Notes under the pieces: model-generated
Told to the model about the DNA's origin: nothing
Database searches by the model: none
What the model saw: only the letters and a program-made list of their open reading frames with translations
Position numbers and translations under genes: made by a program
Shown here: in pieces, positions 1 through 6,568 of the stretch
Position numbering within the stretch: the stretch's first letter is position 1
Layout of the letters: each line of letters starts with the position of its first letter
Source: CAXBID01 sp049791475
GTDB lineage: Bacteria > Bacteroidota > Bacteroidia > Flavobacteriales > Flavobacteriaceae
Length of the DNA: 31,851 nt
Direction of reading: 5' to 3'
Assembly: GCA_049791475.1 (NCBI GenBank)
Contig: JBAQZZ010000026.1
Span: forward strand, 1 to 31,851

Positions 1-1
1 A

Positions 2-301
2 GTAGATTTACGAGTTGGCACTATTTTAGAGGTAAATGATTTTCCAGAAGCTAAAAATCCAGCGTACCAACTCACTATTGATTTTGGTGAATTAGGCATT
101 AAAAAATCATCTGCACAAATAACAACAATTTACAAAAAAAAGGATTTAATTGATAAACAAATTGTGGCAGTTATAAATTTCCCTAAAAAACAAATTGCAA
201 AATTTATGAGCGAATGTTTAATTTTAGGTGCTGTAAACGGACAAGATGTCATTTTGTTAAATCCAGAAAACAAAGTCAAAAACGGAACAACAGTTTCTTA
301 A
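2..301 (+). CDS. csaA: CsaA-like tRNA-binding domain protein, 3' part (N-terminus outside window)
   Basis: Reading frame 2 is open from the window edge and ends in TAA, giving the last 99 residues of a protein of the usual CsaA length (about 110). The visible part opens with VDLRVGTI, then an NPAYQL-type motif, an IDFGELG strand and KSSAQIT, the hallmark block order of the small OB-fold EMAP/CsaA tRNA-binding family. In this family the protein is a homodimer that binds tRNA and has been described as an export-related chaperone in Bacillus; that role is family knowledge and is not shown here. No stop or frameshift occurs in the visible part. The start codon lies outside the window. The next gene is convergent and small. 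Confidence 0.82.
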   Translation, partial: VDLRVGTILEVNDFPEAKNPAYQLTIDFGELGIKKSSAQITTIYKKKDLIDKQIVAVINFPKKQIAKFMSECLILGAVNGQDVILLNPENKVKNGTTVS

Positions 302-334
302 ACTACAATTCTTCTCTAAAGAAAATAGCGTTCA

Positions 335-496
335 TTAATAATTTGTTTTGCAGACAGGACAAACTTCATCATTGTCTATGTAGTTTTGATAAGAATTTAA
401 GTTTATGCTTTTATTCGTATTAGCGCAATAAGAAAAGCGTTGTATACCATCCGGATTATAAGAACGAGCGAAAAGAATTATAGTTTTGTTCAACAT
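335..496 (-). CDS. Possible small Cys-rich (zinc-ribbon-like) protein, 53 aa
   Basis: A short minus-strand frame runs from ATG at 496 to TAA at 335 and encodes 53 residues. An in-frame TAG two codons before the ATG fixes the start. Cys24 follows a Phe-Ser-Tyr, and a CPVC pair (Cys46, Cys49) sits four residues from the C-terminus, as in the second knuckle of a zinc ribbon. Only three cysteines are present, so metal binding would need a non-Cys ligand or a dimer. It lies 37 bp downstream of the PUR-family gene on the same strand and could be its operon partner. The composition is protein-like and has no low-complexity runs, but a chance frame cannot be excluded. No function is assigned. Confidence 0.45.
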   Translation of the reverse strand: MLNKTIILFARSYNPDGIQRFSYCANTNKSINLNSYQNYIDNDEVCPVCKTNY

Positions 497-533
497 TTTT
501 TTCTATAATTACCTTCAACTGCTTCATATTTAA

Positions 534-920
534 TTATATATCATCAAAATCTATATCTGTAAAACTTTCTGGAGTTTTTGTTTCAGTTTCTACAACTTCA
601 GAAGTTGTGTCATCATATTCTTTTTTAAAGTCTTTTTGATGGCGTTCGCTTATAACTTCATCACCTTTTTCATCAATAATATAGTCGGTCATTTCAGCTA
701 ATATTTCTCTGAACTCAGTAAAGTCTTCTTTGTAAATGTAAATTTTATGTTTTTTGTAATGGAATGACCCATCATCGTTTGTGAATTTTTTACTCTCAGT
801 AATTGTAAGGTAATAGTCTTCAGCTTTTGTGGCTCTAACATCAAAAAAATAGGTGCGTCTACCTGCTCTCAATACTTTTGAAAAAATTTCCTCTTTCTCC
901 ATCATATCCTTATTATTCAT
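534..920 (-). CDS. PUR-family DNA/RNA-binding protein (DUF3276)
   Basis: A 128-residue protein matching the DUF3276/PUR family found across Bacteroidota and spirochaetes. The PUR-like fold spans about residues 8-80, with the family's conserved blocks RAGRRTYFFDV, DYYLTITESKK, and a KHKIYIYKEDF strand-helix. PUR-repeat proteins bind single-stranded nucleic acid; the bacterial members are cytoplasmic and probably act as small regulators. The C-terminal 45 residues are acidic and rich in Thr and Glu (TETKTPES...DIDFDDI), probably disordered. Three Met codons (residues 1, 6 and 7) could start it; the conserved part begins at MEKEEIFSK, so a start at 902 or 905 is possible. The gene stands alone, with the ABC exporter gene next upstream on the same strand. 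Confidence 0.85.
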   Translation of the reverse strand: MNNKDMMEKEEIFSKVLRAGRRTYFFDVRATKAEDYYLTITESKKFTNDDGSFHYKKHKIYIYKEDFTEFREILAEMTDYIIDEKGDEVISERHQKDFKKEYDDTTSEVVETETKTPESFTDIDFDDI

Positions 921-1065
921 AGTTATTTTGAAATTATACGATTAACATTTGTAAACCAAAAATCTAAAAAAAAGAGATACTAACCAACAATTTTCACAGT
1001 TTCTTTTTTAATGAGCATATTTTACCCAATAAAATAGAAATAAATATTGATTTAATTAAAAGCTA

Positions 1066-2832
1066 TTAATTTTTATTTTCAACATTTTCACTTAATTGTT
1101 TTAAGTAAAGATGTTTGTAGTAACCATCAACATTAATAAGTGTTTCGTGGGTGCCTTGTTGTACGATTTCGCCGTTATCTAAAACAATAATTTTGTCTGC
1201 ATTTTTAGCTGAAGATACTCTATGGCTAACAATAATGGTTGTTTTTCCTTTGGATACTTTATCTAAATTTTTAAGTATTTTCTCTTCTGTTTCAGTATCA
1301 ACTGCCGATAAACAATCATCAAAAAGTAATATTTTGGGCGATTTTATAATAGCTCTTGCTATAGAAACACGCTGCTTTTGTCCACCAGAAAGTGTAATAC
1401 CTCGTTCACCTAAAACGGTGTCGTAACCTTTATTGAATTTAATGATGTTTTTGTGTACTTGGGCATTTTTTGCAGCTTCAATAATAGCATCATCAGTTGC
1501 GTTCTCTTTTCCAAACTTAATATTGTTTTTAATACTATCAGAAAACAAAAAAGCATCTTGTGGCACATAGCCAATATTATCGCGTAAATCGATAAGGTTA
1601 TGTTCGTTTATTTTTGTATTGTTGACTAATATTTGACCTTTATCAATATCATAAAGCCTTCCAATTAAGTCTAAAATAGTAGATTTTCCCGAACCAGTTT
1701 TTCCTAAAATAGCAAGGGTTTGTCCTTTATTTATATCGAAACTCACGTTTTTTAGAGCTTGAATATTGGTGTCATCATAAGTAAATGATACATTTTTAAA
1801 AGCAATATCGCCAGTAATTTCTGTATGTTCGATGGTTGAATTAGTTATTTCTGGTTCAATCTTTAAAAACTCATTAATTCGTTTTTGCGACGCTTCGGCT
1901 TGTTGAATAATTGATGTTACCCAACCTACAGTAGCAACTGGCCATGTAAGCATGTTTACATAAATAATAAATTCGGCAATAGTACCTAAACTTTCAATTT
2001 CGCCATTAATATATTGCATGCCACCAATGTAAATAACCAACAAATTACTTACACCAATAAGTAAAATCATCATAGGGAAAAACCAAGCTTGTACTTTGGC
2101 TAAATTTAGTTGTTTTTCTTTGCTGGAAACCGCTAAGGCGTTAAAATTTTTTGAGGTAAGTGGTTCAATACCATAAGCTTTAATTACAGAAATACCACTA
2201 AACGATTCTTGAGTAAATGAGGATAATTTTGATAAATATTGTTGAACAACAGTACTACGAAGGTGAATTTCTTTACTTAGTTTGTAAATGACTACGGATA
2301 AAATAGGTAATGGTACAATGGTGTAAAGCGCTAGTTTTGGTGCTGTACTAAACATGTAAATTAATGCCATTACAAAAAGAGTAATCGTATTAATACTATA
2401 CATAATTGCGGGTCCTACATACATACGAACGCGCCCCACATCTTCACTTATACGATTCATTAAATCGCCCGTTCTATTTTTTTTATAAAAGTTTAATGAG
2501 AGTTTTTGATATTGCGCATAAACCTCATTTTTTAAATCGAATTCAATATAGCGAGATACATTTATAATGGCTTGTCTCATAAAAAAAGTGAGTATACCTG
2601 CAATAATGGCTGCTCCAATAATATAAATGATTATTTGAGTAAGTTCAACTTCAATAGTAGAATCTCCAATAGCGGTACCTTTTTTATATTTTTCAACAAT
2701 AACAAATATTTCTCTTATTAAGCGTGGTGTGAAAAGTAAAAATATTCTAGCTACAATAGTTATAAGAATACCGGCTAAAAGATGTCCTTTGTACTTTAAA
2801 AAGTATTTATTTAAATGTTGTAATTCTTTCAT
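1066..2832 (-). CDS. ABC exporter, fused membrane and ATPase domains (MsbA/MdlB type), Asp in place of catalytic Glu
   Basis: A 588-residue half-transporter: six predicted membrane helices over residues 15-310, then a nucleotide-binding domain. The Walker A is GKTGSGKST (377-385), the Q-loop region is GYVPQDAF, the signature is LSGGQKQR (481-488), Walker B is ILLFD ending at D505, and the H-loop is SHR near 536-538. The residue after the Walker B Asp, normally the catalytic glutamate, is D506. That change is typical of the degenerate site in heterodimeric exporters, yet no partner gene is adjacent. The family exports lipids, drugs or peptides across the inner membrane; the substrate cannot be read from the sequence. 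A TATCTTTG -7 element lies on its strand about 46 bp upstream of the ATG. Confidence 0.9.
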   Translation of the reverse strand: MKELQHLNKYFLKYKGHLLAGILITIVARIFLLFTPRLIREIFVIVEKYKKGTAIGDSTIEVELTQIIIYIIGAAIIAGILTFFMRQAIINVSRYIEFDLKNEVYAQYQKLSLNFYKKNRTGDLMNRISEDVGRVRMYVGPAIMYSINTITLFVMALIYMFSTAPKLALYTIVPLPILSVVIYKLSKEIHLRSTVVQQYLSKLSSFTQESFSGISVIKAYGIEPLTSKNFNALAVSSKEKQLNLAKVQAWFFPMMILLIGVSNLLVIYIGGMQYINGEIESLGTIAEFIIYVNMLTWPVATVGWVTSIIQQAEASQKRINEFLKIEPEITNSTIEHTEITGDIAFKNVSFTYDDTNIQALKNVSFDINKGQTLAILGKTGSGKSTILDLIGRLYDIDKGQILVNNTKINEHNLIDLRDNIGYVPQDAFLFSDSIKNNIKFGKENATDDAIIEAAKNAQVHKNIIKFNKGYDTVLGERGITLSGGQKQRVSIARAIIKSPKILLFDDCLSAVDTETEEKILKNLDKVSKGKTTIIVSHRVSSAKNADKIIVLDNGEIVQQGTHETLINVDGYYKHLYLKQLSENVENKN

Positions 2833-2878
2833 TAATAAAAGCGTAATTTACTTTTGATGAGGACTATTTGTAAGTGAA

Positions 2879-2886
2879 CAAAGATA
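2879..2886 (-). promoter_or_regulatory. Bacteroidota-type -7 element upstream of the ABC exporter
   Basis: On the minus strand this reads TATCTTTG, an exact match to the TAnnTTTG -7 consensus of the primary Bacteroidota sigma factor. It would start transcription about 40 nt before the exporter ATG. No clear TTG-type -33 box is found at the expected 19-bp spacing. Confidence 0.45.
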
Positions 2887-3000
2887 AAGGATTAAAATAA
2901 TAAATGTATTTTACAGGCAGTTACTAAATGTTAAATATACCCTAAAAGTATATTGCACATAATAAAGTAAATAATATGAAGTAGTTTTTTAAAATAATAT

Positions 3001-3008
3001 TATTTTTG
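3001..3008 (+). promoter_or_regulatory. Bacteroidota-type -7 element upstream of nusB
   Basis: TATTTTTG fits TAnnTTTG and lies 53 bp before the nusB ATG, in the divergent gap with the ABC exporter. The upstream region is AT-only and has no obvious -33 box. Confidence 0.42.
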
Positions 3009-3061
3009 CGCAACGAAAGCAAAAAAACTTTCGTCTTTTTTAAATTAAGTTCTTTGTAATT

Positions 3062-4006
3062 ATGCTAAACAGAAGACATATTCGTGTAAAAGTAATGCAA
3101 ACCTTGTATGCTTTTAAAGGAAGTGAAAGTGACGACCTTAGTAAAGATCAAAAATTTTTACTCTTTAGTATAGATAATATGTACAGCCTGTACCTCTTAT
3201 TGATATCCTTATTTATTGAAGTTCAAAAAAGAGCCGAGGACGATTTACAAAAAAAACAGAAAAAACATTTAGCAACAAAAGAAGATATAAACCCGAACAG
3301 GAAGTTTGTAGAAAATAAACTGTTGCATGCACTTAAAGATAATTTAGAACTTAATAATCTACTAGAATTACATAAAATTACTAACTGGAATTTAGATGGT
3401 GAATATGTAGATATTATTTTTAAAGCGATAATTTCTAGCGATTTGTATAAAGCATATATGCAAACTAAAGTGTCTGGTTTTAAGGAAGATAAAGACTTTA
3501 TAATTGATATTTTTAAAAATGTAGTAGCGCCAAACGAAAAGCTTTACGAATATATTGAAGATAAAAATTTAACTTGGTTAGATGATCTTCCAACGGTTAA
3601 TACTACTATTTTAAAACTACTACGAAAAGTTAAGCAAACATCGCCAGACAACCATTTTACGCCCAAACTTTACAAAGATGCTGATGATAAGCAGTATGCC
3701 ATCGATTTGTTTAAAAAAACGCTTTTAAATAAAACAGCAATTACTAAAGAAATTGATGAGAGAACTCAAAATTGGGACTCAGATCGTATCGCAAATATTG
3801 ATTATGTACTATTGCAAATGGGTATATGTGAGTTAAAAAACTTTAGTTCAATTCCAGTAAAAGTCACTATTAATGAATACTTAGAAATAGCCAAAGAATA
3901 CTCAACACCAAAAAGCAGTATTTTTATAAATGGGATATTAGATAAGTTGGTAAAAGAATACGAGGCAGAGGGCACATTAAAAAAAATAGGTCGCGGATTA
4001 TTGTAG
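3062..4006 (+). CDS. nusB: Transcription antitermination factor NusB
   Basis: A 314-residue NusB of the long Bacteroidota kind; the proteobacterial form is about 140. The N-terminus MLNRRHIRVKVMQTLYAF is the typical family opening. A Lys-rich insert (about residues 60-90) and a long helical middle precede the canonical NusB helical domain at about 190-305, with the conserved WDSDRIANIDYVLLQMGICEL block and the VTINEYLEIAKEYST/FINGILDKL motif. NusB pairs with NusE (S10) to bind boxA RNA and suppress termination in rRNA operons. It heads a nusB - DUF1573 lipoprotein - yajC order that recurs in this family. The ATG start directly opens the conserved N-terminus, with a -7 element 53 bp upstream. 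Confidence 0.95.
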   Translation: MLNRRHIRVKVMQTLYAFKGSESDDLSKDQKFLLFSIDNMYSLYLLLISLFIEVQKRAEDDLQKKQKKHLATKEDINPNRKFVENKLLHALKDNLELNNLLELHKITNWNLDGEYVDIIFKAIISSDLYKAYMQTKVSGFKEDKDFIIDIFKNVVAPNEKLYEYIEDKNLTWLDDLPTVNTTILKLLRKVKQTSPDNHFTPKLYKDADDKQYAIDLFKKTLLNKTAITKEIDERTQNWDSDRIANIDYVLLQMGICELKNFSSIPVKVTINEYLEIAKEYSTPKSSIFINGILDKLVKEYEAEGTLKKIGRGLL

Positions 4007-4021
4007 ATCTTTTATCTAACT

Positions 4022-4195
4022 AAACTCATCTTGACTTTTTGTTTTTAACCGAATCCCGATAATTATCGGGAGAGATAAAATTTGTTTAGATGAAACTATT
4101 TTTGAAAGTCATAGCATCGCTACGGATAAAAAAATAGCTGAAATATGAGCGAATTTTTGACATTTTTTAGGAAATAGAAAAAGTCAAGATGGGTT
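4022..4195. repeat. Nested inverted-repeat element between nusB and the DUF1573 gene
   Basis: The ends form an inverted repeat (about 4023-4040 against 4178-4195, AAgTCAAGATG-type arms, one mismatch in 18). Inside are a 16-bp perfect palindrome CCCGATAATTATCGGG (4055-4070) and an imperfect hairpin centred on TAGC-atc-GCTA near 4115, with flanking CTATTTTT/AAAAATAG arms. No open frame is present. This resembles a non-autonomous, REP- or MITE-like intergenic repeat. It could also weaken read-through from nusB. Confidence 0.55.
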
Positions 4196-4231
4196 CACTA
4201 ACAAATATTTTAAAATAGAATAAATAATTCC

Positions 4232-4239
4232 TATTTTTG
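4232..4239 (+). promoter_or_regulatory. Bacteroidota-type -7 element upstream of the DUF1573 lipoprotein gene
   Basis: TATTTTTG matches TAnnTTTG, 26 bp before the ATG. It suggests that the DUF1573-yajC pair has its own promoter downstream of the intergenic repeat. Confidence 0.42.
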
Positions 4240-4265
4240 TCACACAAATAATAAACAGTTCAAAA

Positions 4266-4751
4266 ATGAAAAAAGTTGTATTAGGATTAAGTGCATTATG
4301 CTTAATAGCATTTACTTCATGTAAGGAAAATGTAGCAAAAAAAATAGAGGAAAGTAATATAGCAGCAGCAGCTGAAAGAGATGCTACTGCATCTAAATTC
4401 CCAGTAATTGAATTTGATAAAAAAGAACACGATTTTGGTGAAATTGAAAAAAACACACCAGTTGAAACATCTTTTACATATACAAATACTGGCGATGCAC
4501 CTTTAGTAATTACAGATATTAAGAGTACATGTGGTTGTACAGTGCCACAAGATTGGAGTAGAGAGCCTTTAGCTCCTGGTAGTTCTGGAAAGTTTACTGT
4601 AAAATTTAATGGTAGTGGTGCTAATAAAGTAACAAAATCTATTAATATTACTGCAAATACAGAAAAAGGAACAGAAAGTGTGAAAATCACAGCTTTTGTA
4701 AAAGCAGATCCAATGGCTGTACAAACTGCAATTAAACAACCAGTACAATAA
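4266..4751 (+). CDS. DUF1573 family lipoprotein
   Basis: A 161-residue envelope lipoprotein. Residues 1-19 form a lipoprotein signal peptide ending in FTSC, with Cys19 as the predicted lipidated residue. After a short Ala/Glu-rich linker, residues 47-150 form a DUF1573 (Ig-like, ASH/PapD-related) domain with the family signature FTYTNTGDAPLVI followed by STCGCTVPQDW (CGC at 89-91) and a VKFNGSG strand. The family is abundant in Bacteroidota; its molecular role is not established. The conserved position between nusB and yajC suggests an envelope or export context. The gene ends 10 bp before yajC, so the two are very probably co-transcribed. Confidence 0.9.
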   Translation: MKKVVLGLSALCLIAFTSCKENVAKKIEESNIAAAAERDATASKFPVIEFDKKEHDFGEIEKNTPVETSFTYTNTGDAPLVITDIKSTCGCTVPQDWSREPLAPGSSGKFTVKFNGSGANKVTKSINITANTEKGTESVKITAFVKADPMAVQTAIKQPVQ

Positions 4752-4761
4752 ATATAAAATA

Positions 4762-5049
4762 ATGGGAGAAGGATTAGGTCAAATTTTACCGTTCATATTA
4801 ATGTTTGTAGTAGTCTATTTTTTTATGATAGCGCCACAAATGAAACGTGCTAAAAAAGAAAAAAAATTTAACGCTGAGTTAAAAAAAGGTGCTCGGGTAA
4901 TTACAAAAAGTGGCTTGCACGGCAAAGTTTTAGAGCTTAATGATAAAGATGGAAGTTGTATTATTGAAACGATGTCTGGTAAAGTTAAGTTTGAACGTTC
5001 ATCAATTTCTATGGAATTGAGTAGTAAACTTAATGCGCCAGTAAAATAA
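4762..5049 (+). CDS. yajC: Preprotein translocase subunit YajC
   Basis: A 95-residue single-span membrane protein. Residues 7-26 form the N-terminal transmembrane helix (ILPFILMFVVVYFFMIAPQ), followed at once by the family's MKRAKKEKKF basic motif and the small soluble domain with GARVITKSGLHGKV and the VKFERSSI end. YajC associates with SecDF at the Sec translocon in the inner membrane. Its length and architecture are normal. The start lies 10 bp after the DUF1573 stop, and the gene ends just before a strong bidirectional hairpin terminator. Confidence 0.95.
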   Translation: MGEGLGQILPFILMFVVVYFFMIAPQMKRAKKEKKFNAELKKGARVITKSGLHGKVLELNDKDGSCIIETMSGKVKFERSSISMELSSKLNAPVK

Positions 5050-5074
5050 CTAATTGTTCAAATAATTATCAAAT

Positions 5075-5109
5075 AAAAAACCACCATGTGAAAACATGGT
5101 GGTTTTTTT
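5075..5109. terminator. Bidirectional intrinsic terminator between yajC and the YceI gene
   Basis: A perfect ten-base-pair stem ACCACCATGT / ACATGGTGGT closes a GAAA tetraloop, flanked by an A run on the left and a T run on the right. It therefore serves both convergent genes. Confidence 0.92.
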
Positions 5110-5126
5110 GTAGTTTTTTATATTGA

Positions 5127-5783
5127 CTAAGCTTTGGTAGCCATAACCTTTATGGTTAATTCAATATCATCATTAATAAATTTATCACCTAAATTATCAA
5201 AAATAGATTTTGAACCGTATTCTACATTCCATTTTGTTCTGTCTATAGTAAAAGTTTCGCTAGTTAATGTCATGGCATCACCTTCATGAGTAACAGAAAC
5301 AGGAAACGTTACGTTATTTTTTGCTTCCTTAAGAGTTAAGTTGCCAGACAACATCATTTTTCCTTCAACGTCTTGTAAACCTGTAATTTCAAATGCTGCA
5401 CTTGGGTATTTTTCAACATCAAAAAAATCAGCACTAGTTAAATGTCCAACAAGTTTTCCATTTCCTTTTTCTTCAGCAGGAATATCTAAAACTGTAATAG
5501 TAGACATATCTATTTTGAAAGAACCACCAGAAATTTTGCCATCTTCAATATTGAAAGTACCGTTTTCAATACCAATCATTCCGTTGTGCGAGCCTGTAGG
5601 CTTAAAACCTGTCCATGCAATAGACGATGAGTCTAAATTAACTGTGTATTTCACAGCTTCTGCAGTAACTTCTGTTACTTCTTCAGCTTCTGTGGTTGTA
5701 GCTTCTTTAGCTTTGTCTTTACATCCTATAATTGAAAAAGATAAGACCGAAATAAATAAAATTGAGAATAAATTGTTTTTCAT
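5127..5783 (-). CDS. YceI family lipoprotein
   Basis: A 218-residue protein read from ATG at 5783; an upstream in-frame ATG at 5813 would put a spurious basic leader before the signal peptide. Residues 1-21 form a lipoprotein signal with lipobox SIIGC (Cys21). After a Thr/Glu/Ala-rich linker (23-40), residues 42-218 form the YceI lipocalin-like beta-barrel, with SSSIAWTGFKPTG at its start, the GSFKIDMSTI strand, HLTSADFFDVEKYP and the NVTFPVSVTHEG strand. YceI proteins bind isoprenoid-type or other hydrophobic ligands in the periplasm. The exact ligand is unknown. The gene converges on yajC and has its own -7 element. Confidence 0.92.
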   Translation of the reverse strand: MKNNLFSILFISVLSFSIIGCKDKAKEATTTEAEEVTEVTAEAVKYTVNLDSSSIAWTGFKPTGSHNGMIGIENGTFNIEDGKISGGSFKIDMSTITVLDIPAEEKGNGKLVGHLTSADFFDVEKYPSAAFEITGLQDVEGKMMLSGNLTLKEAKNNVTFPVSVTHEGDAMTLTSETFTIDRTKWNVEYGSKSIFDNLGDKFINDDIELTIKVMATKA

Positions 5784-5810
5784 TATTAAATTAATTTTTA
5801 GTTTGAGTCG

Positions 5811-5818
5811 CAAAACTA
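5811..5818 (-). promoter_or_regulatory. Bacteroidota-type -7 element upstream of the YceI gene
   Basis: On the minus strand this reads TAGTTTTG, matching TAnnTTTG, 28 bp before the chosen ATG at 5783. Its position supports the shorter start, since the alternative ATG at 5813 would lie inside the promoter element. Confidence 0.45.
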
Positions 5819-5902
5819 CATATTTTGTTTGATAATATAAAATAAAAGCTAAACAAAAAATTATATAAATATTTTAATGACATTATGGCATTTTAATAAT
5901 AA

Positions 5903-5918
5903 TGGCAGTACTTTTGCC
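5903..5918 (+). promoter_or_regulatory. Sigma-54-like -24/-12 promoter (or TGGCA palindrome) upstream of grpE
   Basis: The bases TGGCAGTACTTTTGCC place a GG (5904-5905) and a GC (5916-5917) with exactly ten bases between them, as in the sigma-54 consensus TGGCAC-N5-TTGCW. The predicted start would be near 5928, about 25 nt before the grpE ATG. The same bases hold a TACTTTTG (5909-5916) that fits the primary-sigma -7 box, and with the following A they form a TGGCA-N7-TGCCA inverted repeat. The element could therefore be a sigma-54 promoter, a vegetative promoter, or one overlapped by an operator. A second TGGCA lies at 5885-5890. Confidence 0.5.
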
Positions 5919-5952
5919 AACTTATTTAGTAGTGTAAAAATTAGAATTTACA

Positions 5953-6501
5953 ATGGGTAAAAAAGAGAATAAAGATATAGAAAAAGAACAAGTTGAAGCT
6001 TCACAAACTCAAACTGCTGAGGTTGAAGAACAGGTAATTGAAGAGCAAACACTTGAAGAGAAGTTACAAGCCGAATTAAAACAAGAAAAAGAAAAGTTTT
6101 TACGATTATTTGCTGAGTTTGAAAATTATAAAAAGAGAACCTCGCGAGAGCGTATCGAATTATTTTCTACAGCAAGTGAGGATGTTATGAAAACGTTGTT
6201 ACCAGTTCTTGATGATTTTGAGCGCGCTTTAACACATATTGAAGAAGACAAAGAGGCAGAAGAATTAAGAAAAGGTGTGCTTTTAATTTATCAAAAACTA
6301 ATAAATACCTTAGAACAAAAAGGGCTTAAACCAATTAAAGTTGAAAAAGGAGAGGCTTTTAATGCCGATAACCATGAGGCCATTACACAAATTCCTGCAC
6401 CTACCGATGATTTAAAGGGAAAAATTATTGATATAGTAGAGAAAGGGTATAAGTTAGGAGATAAAATAATTCGTTTTCCTAAAGTAGTAATAGGGCAATA
6501 A
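5953..6501 (+). CDS. grpE: Nucleotide exchange factor GrpE
   Basis: A 182-residue GrpE. Residues 1-40 are a charged, disordered Glu/Gln/Lys-rich tail; 40-110 form the long dimerising helix with the family block KFLRLFAEFENYKKRTSRER; 110-182 carry the helical bundle and beta-domain ending in the GYKLGDKIIRFPKVVIGQ signature. GrpE releases ADP from DnaK and works with DnaJ in protein folding in the cytoplasm. dnaJ follows 67 bp downstream, separated only by a GC-rich hairpin, so the pair is a heat-shock operon. No CIRCE operator is present; the upstream region instead has the TGGCA/TTGCC element. dnaK is not in the window. Confidence 0.95.
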   Translation: MGKKENKDIEKEQVEASQTQTAEVEEQVIEEQTLEEKLQAELKQEKEKFLRLFAEFENYKKRTSRERIELFSTASEDVMKTLLPVLDDFERALTHIEEDKEAEELRKGVLLIYQKLINTLEQKGLKPIKVEKGEAFNADNHEAITQIPAPTDDLKGKIIDIVEKGYKLGDKIIRFPKVVIGQ

Positions 6502-6539
6502 AATAATTAAATAGAAATAAATAATAATTTAAAAAAAGT

Positions 6540-6556
6540 CCTTCCCTTTGGGAAGG
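6540..6556 (+). other. Hairpin in the dnaJ leader
   Basis: CCTTCCC-ttt-GGGAAGG forms a seven-base-pair GC-rich stem that ends 12 nt before the dnaJ ATG and is followed by GGGTTGGGATGGG. It could control dnaJ translation or mark an mRNA processing site, or it may be one end of a common intergenic repeat. It has no T run and so is not a typical terminator. Confidence 0.5.
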
Positions 6557-6568
6557 GTTGGGATGGGA

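Noticed and set aside
214..423. A 69-codon plus-strand frame overlapping the CsaA-like gene end
   Set aside because: It overlaps a well-supported gene in another frame, and its Cys/Lys/Phe composition is not protein-like.
4184..4690. A 168-codon minus-strand frame opposite the DUF1573 lipoprotein gene
   Set aside because: It is the antisense of a clear lipoprotein with signal peptide and conserved CGC motif, and it matches no family.
5341..5832. A 163-codon plus-strand frame opposite the YceI gene
   Set aside because: It has proline/serine-rich antisense composition and crosses the YceI promoter. The YceI reading has a lipobox and full domain.
5850..5952. CIRCE operator (TTAGCACTC-N9-GAGTGCTAA) before grpE
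   Set aside because: No such inverted repeat is present; only the TGGCA/TTGCC element was found.
6548..6568. TTG start for dnaJ seven codons upstream
   Set aside because: It lies inside the leader hairpin and would add MGRVGMG before the universal MAKRDYYEVLG start.
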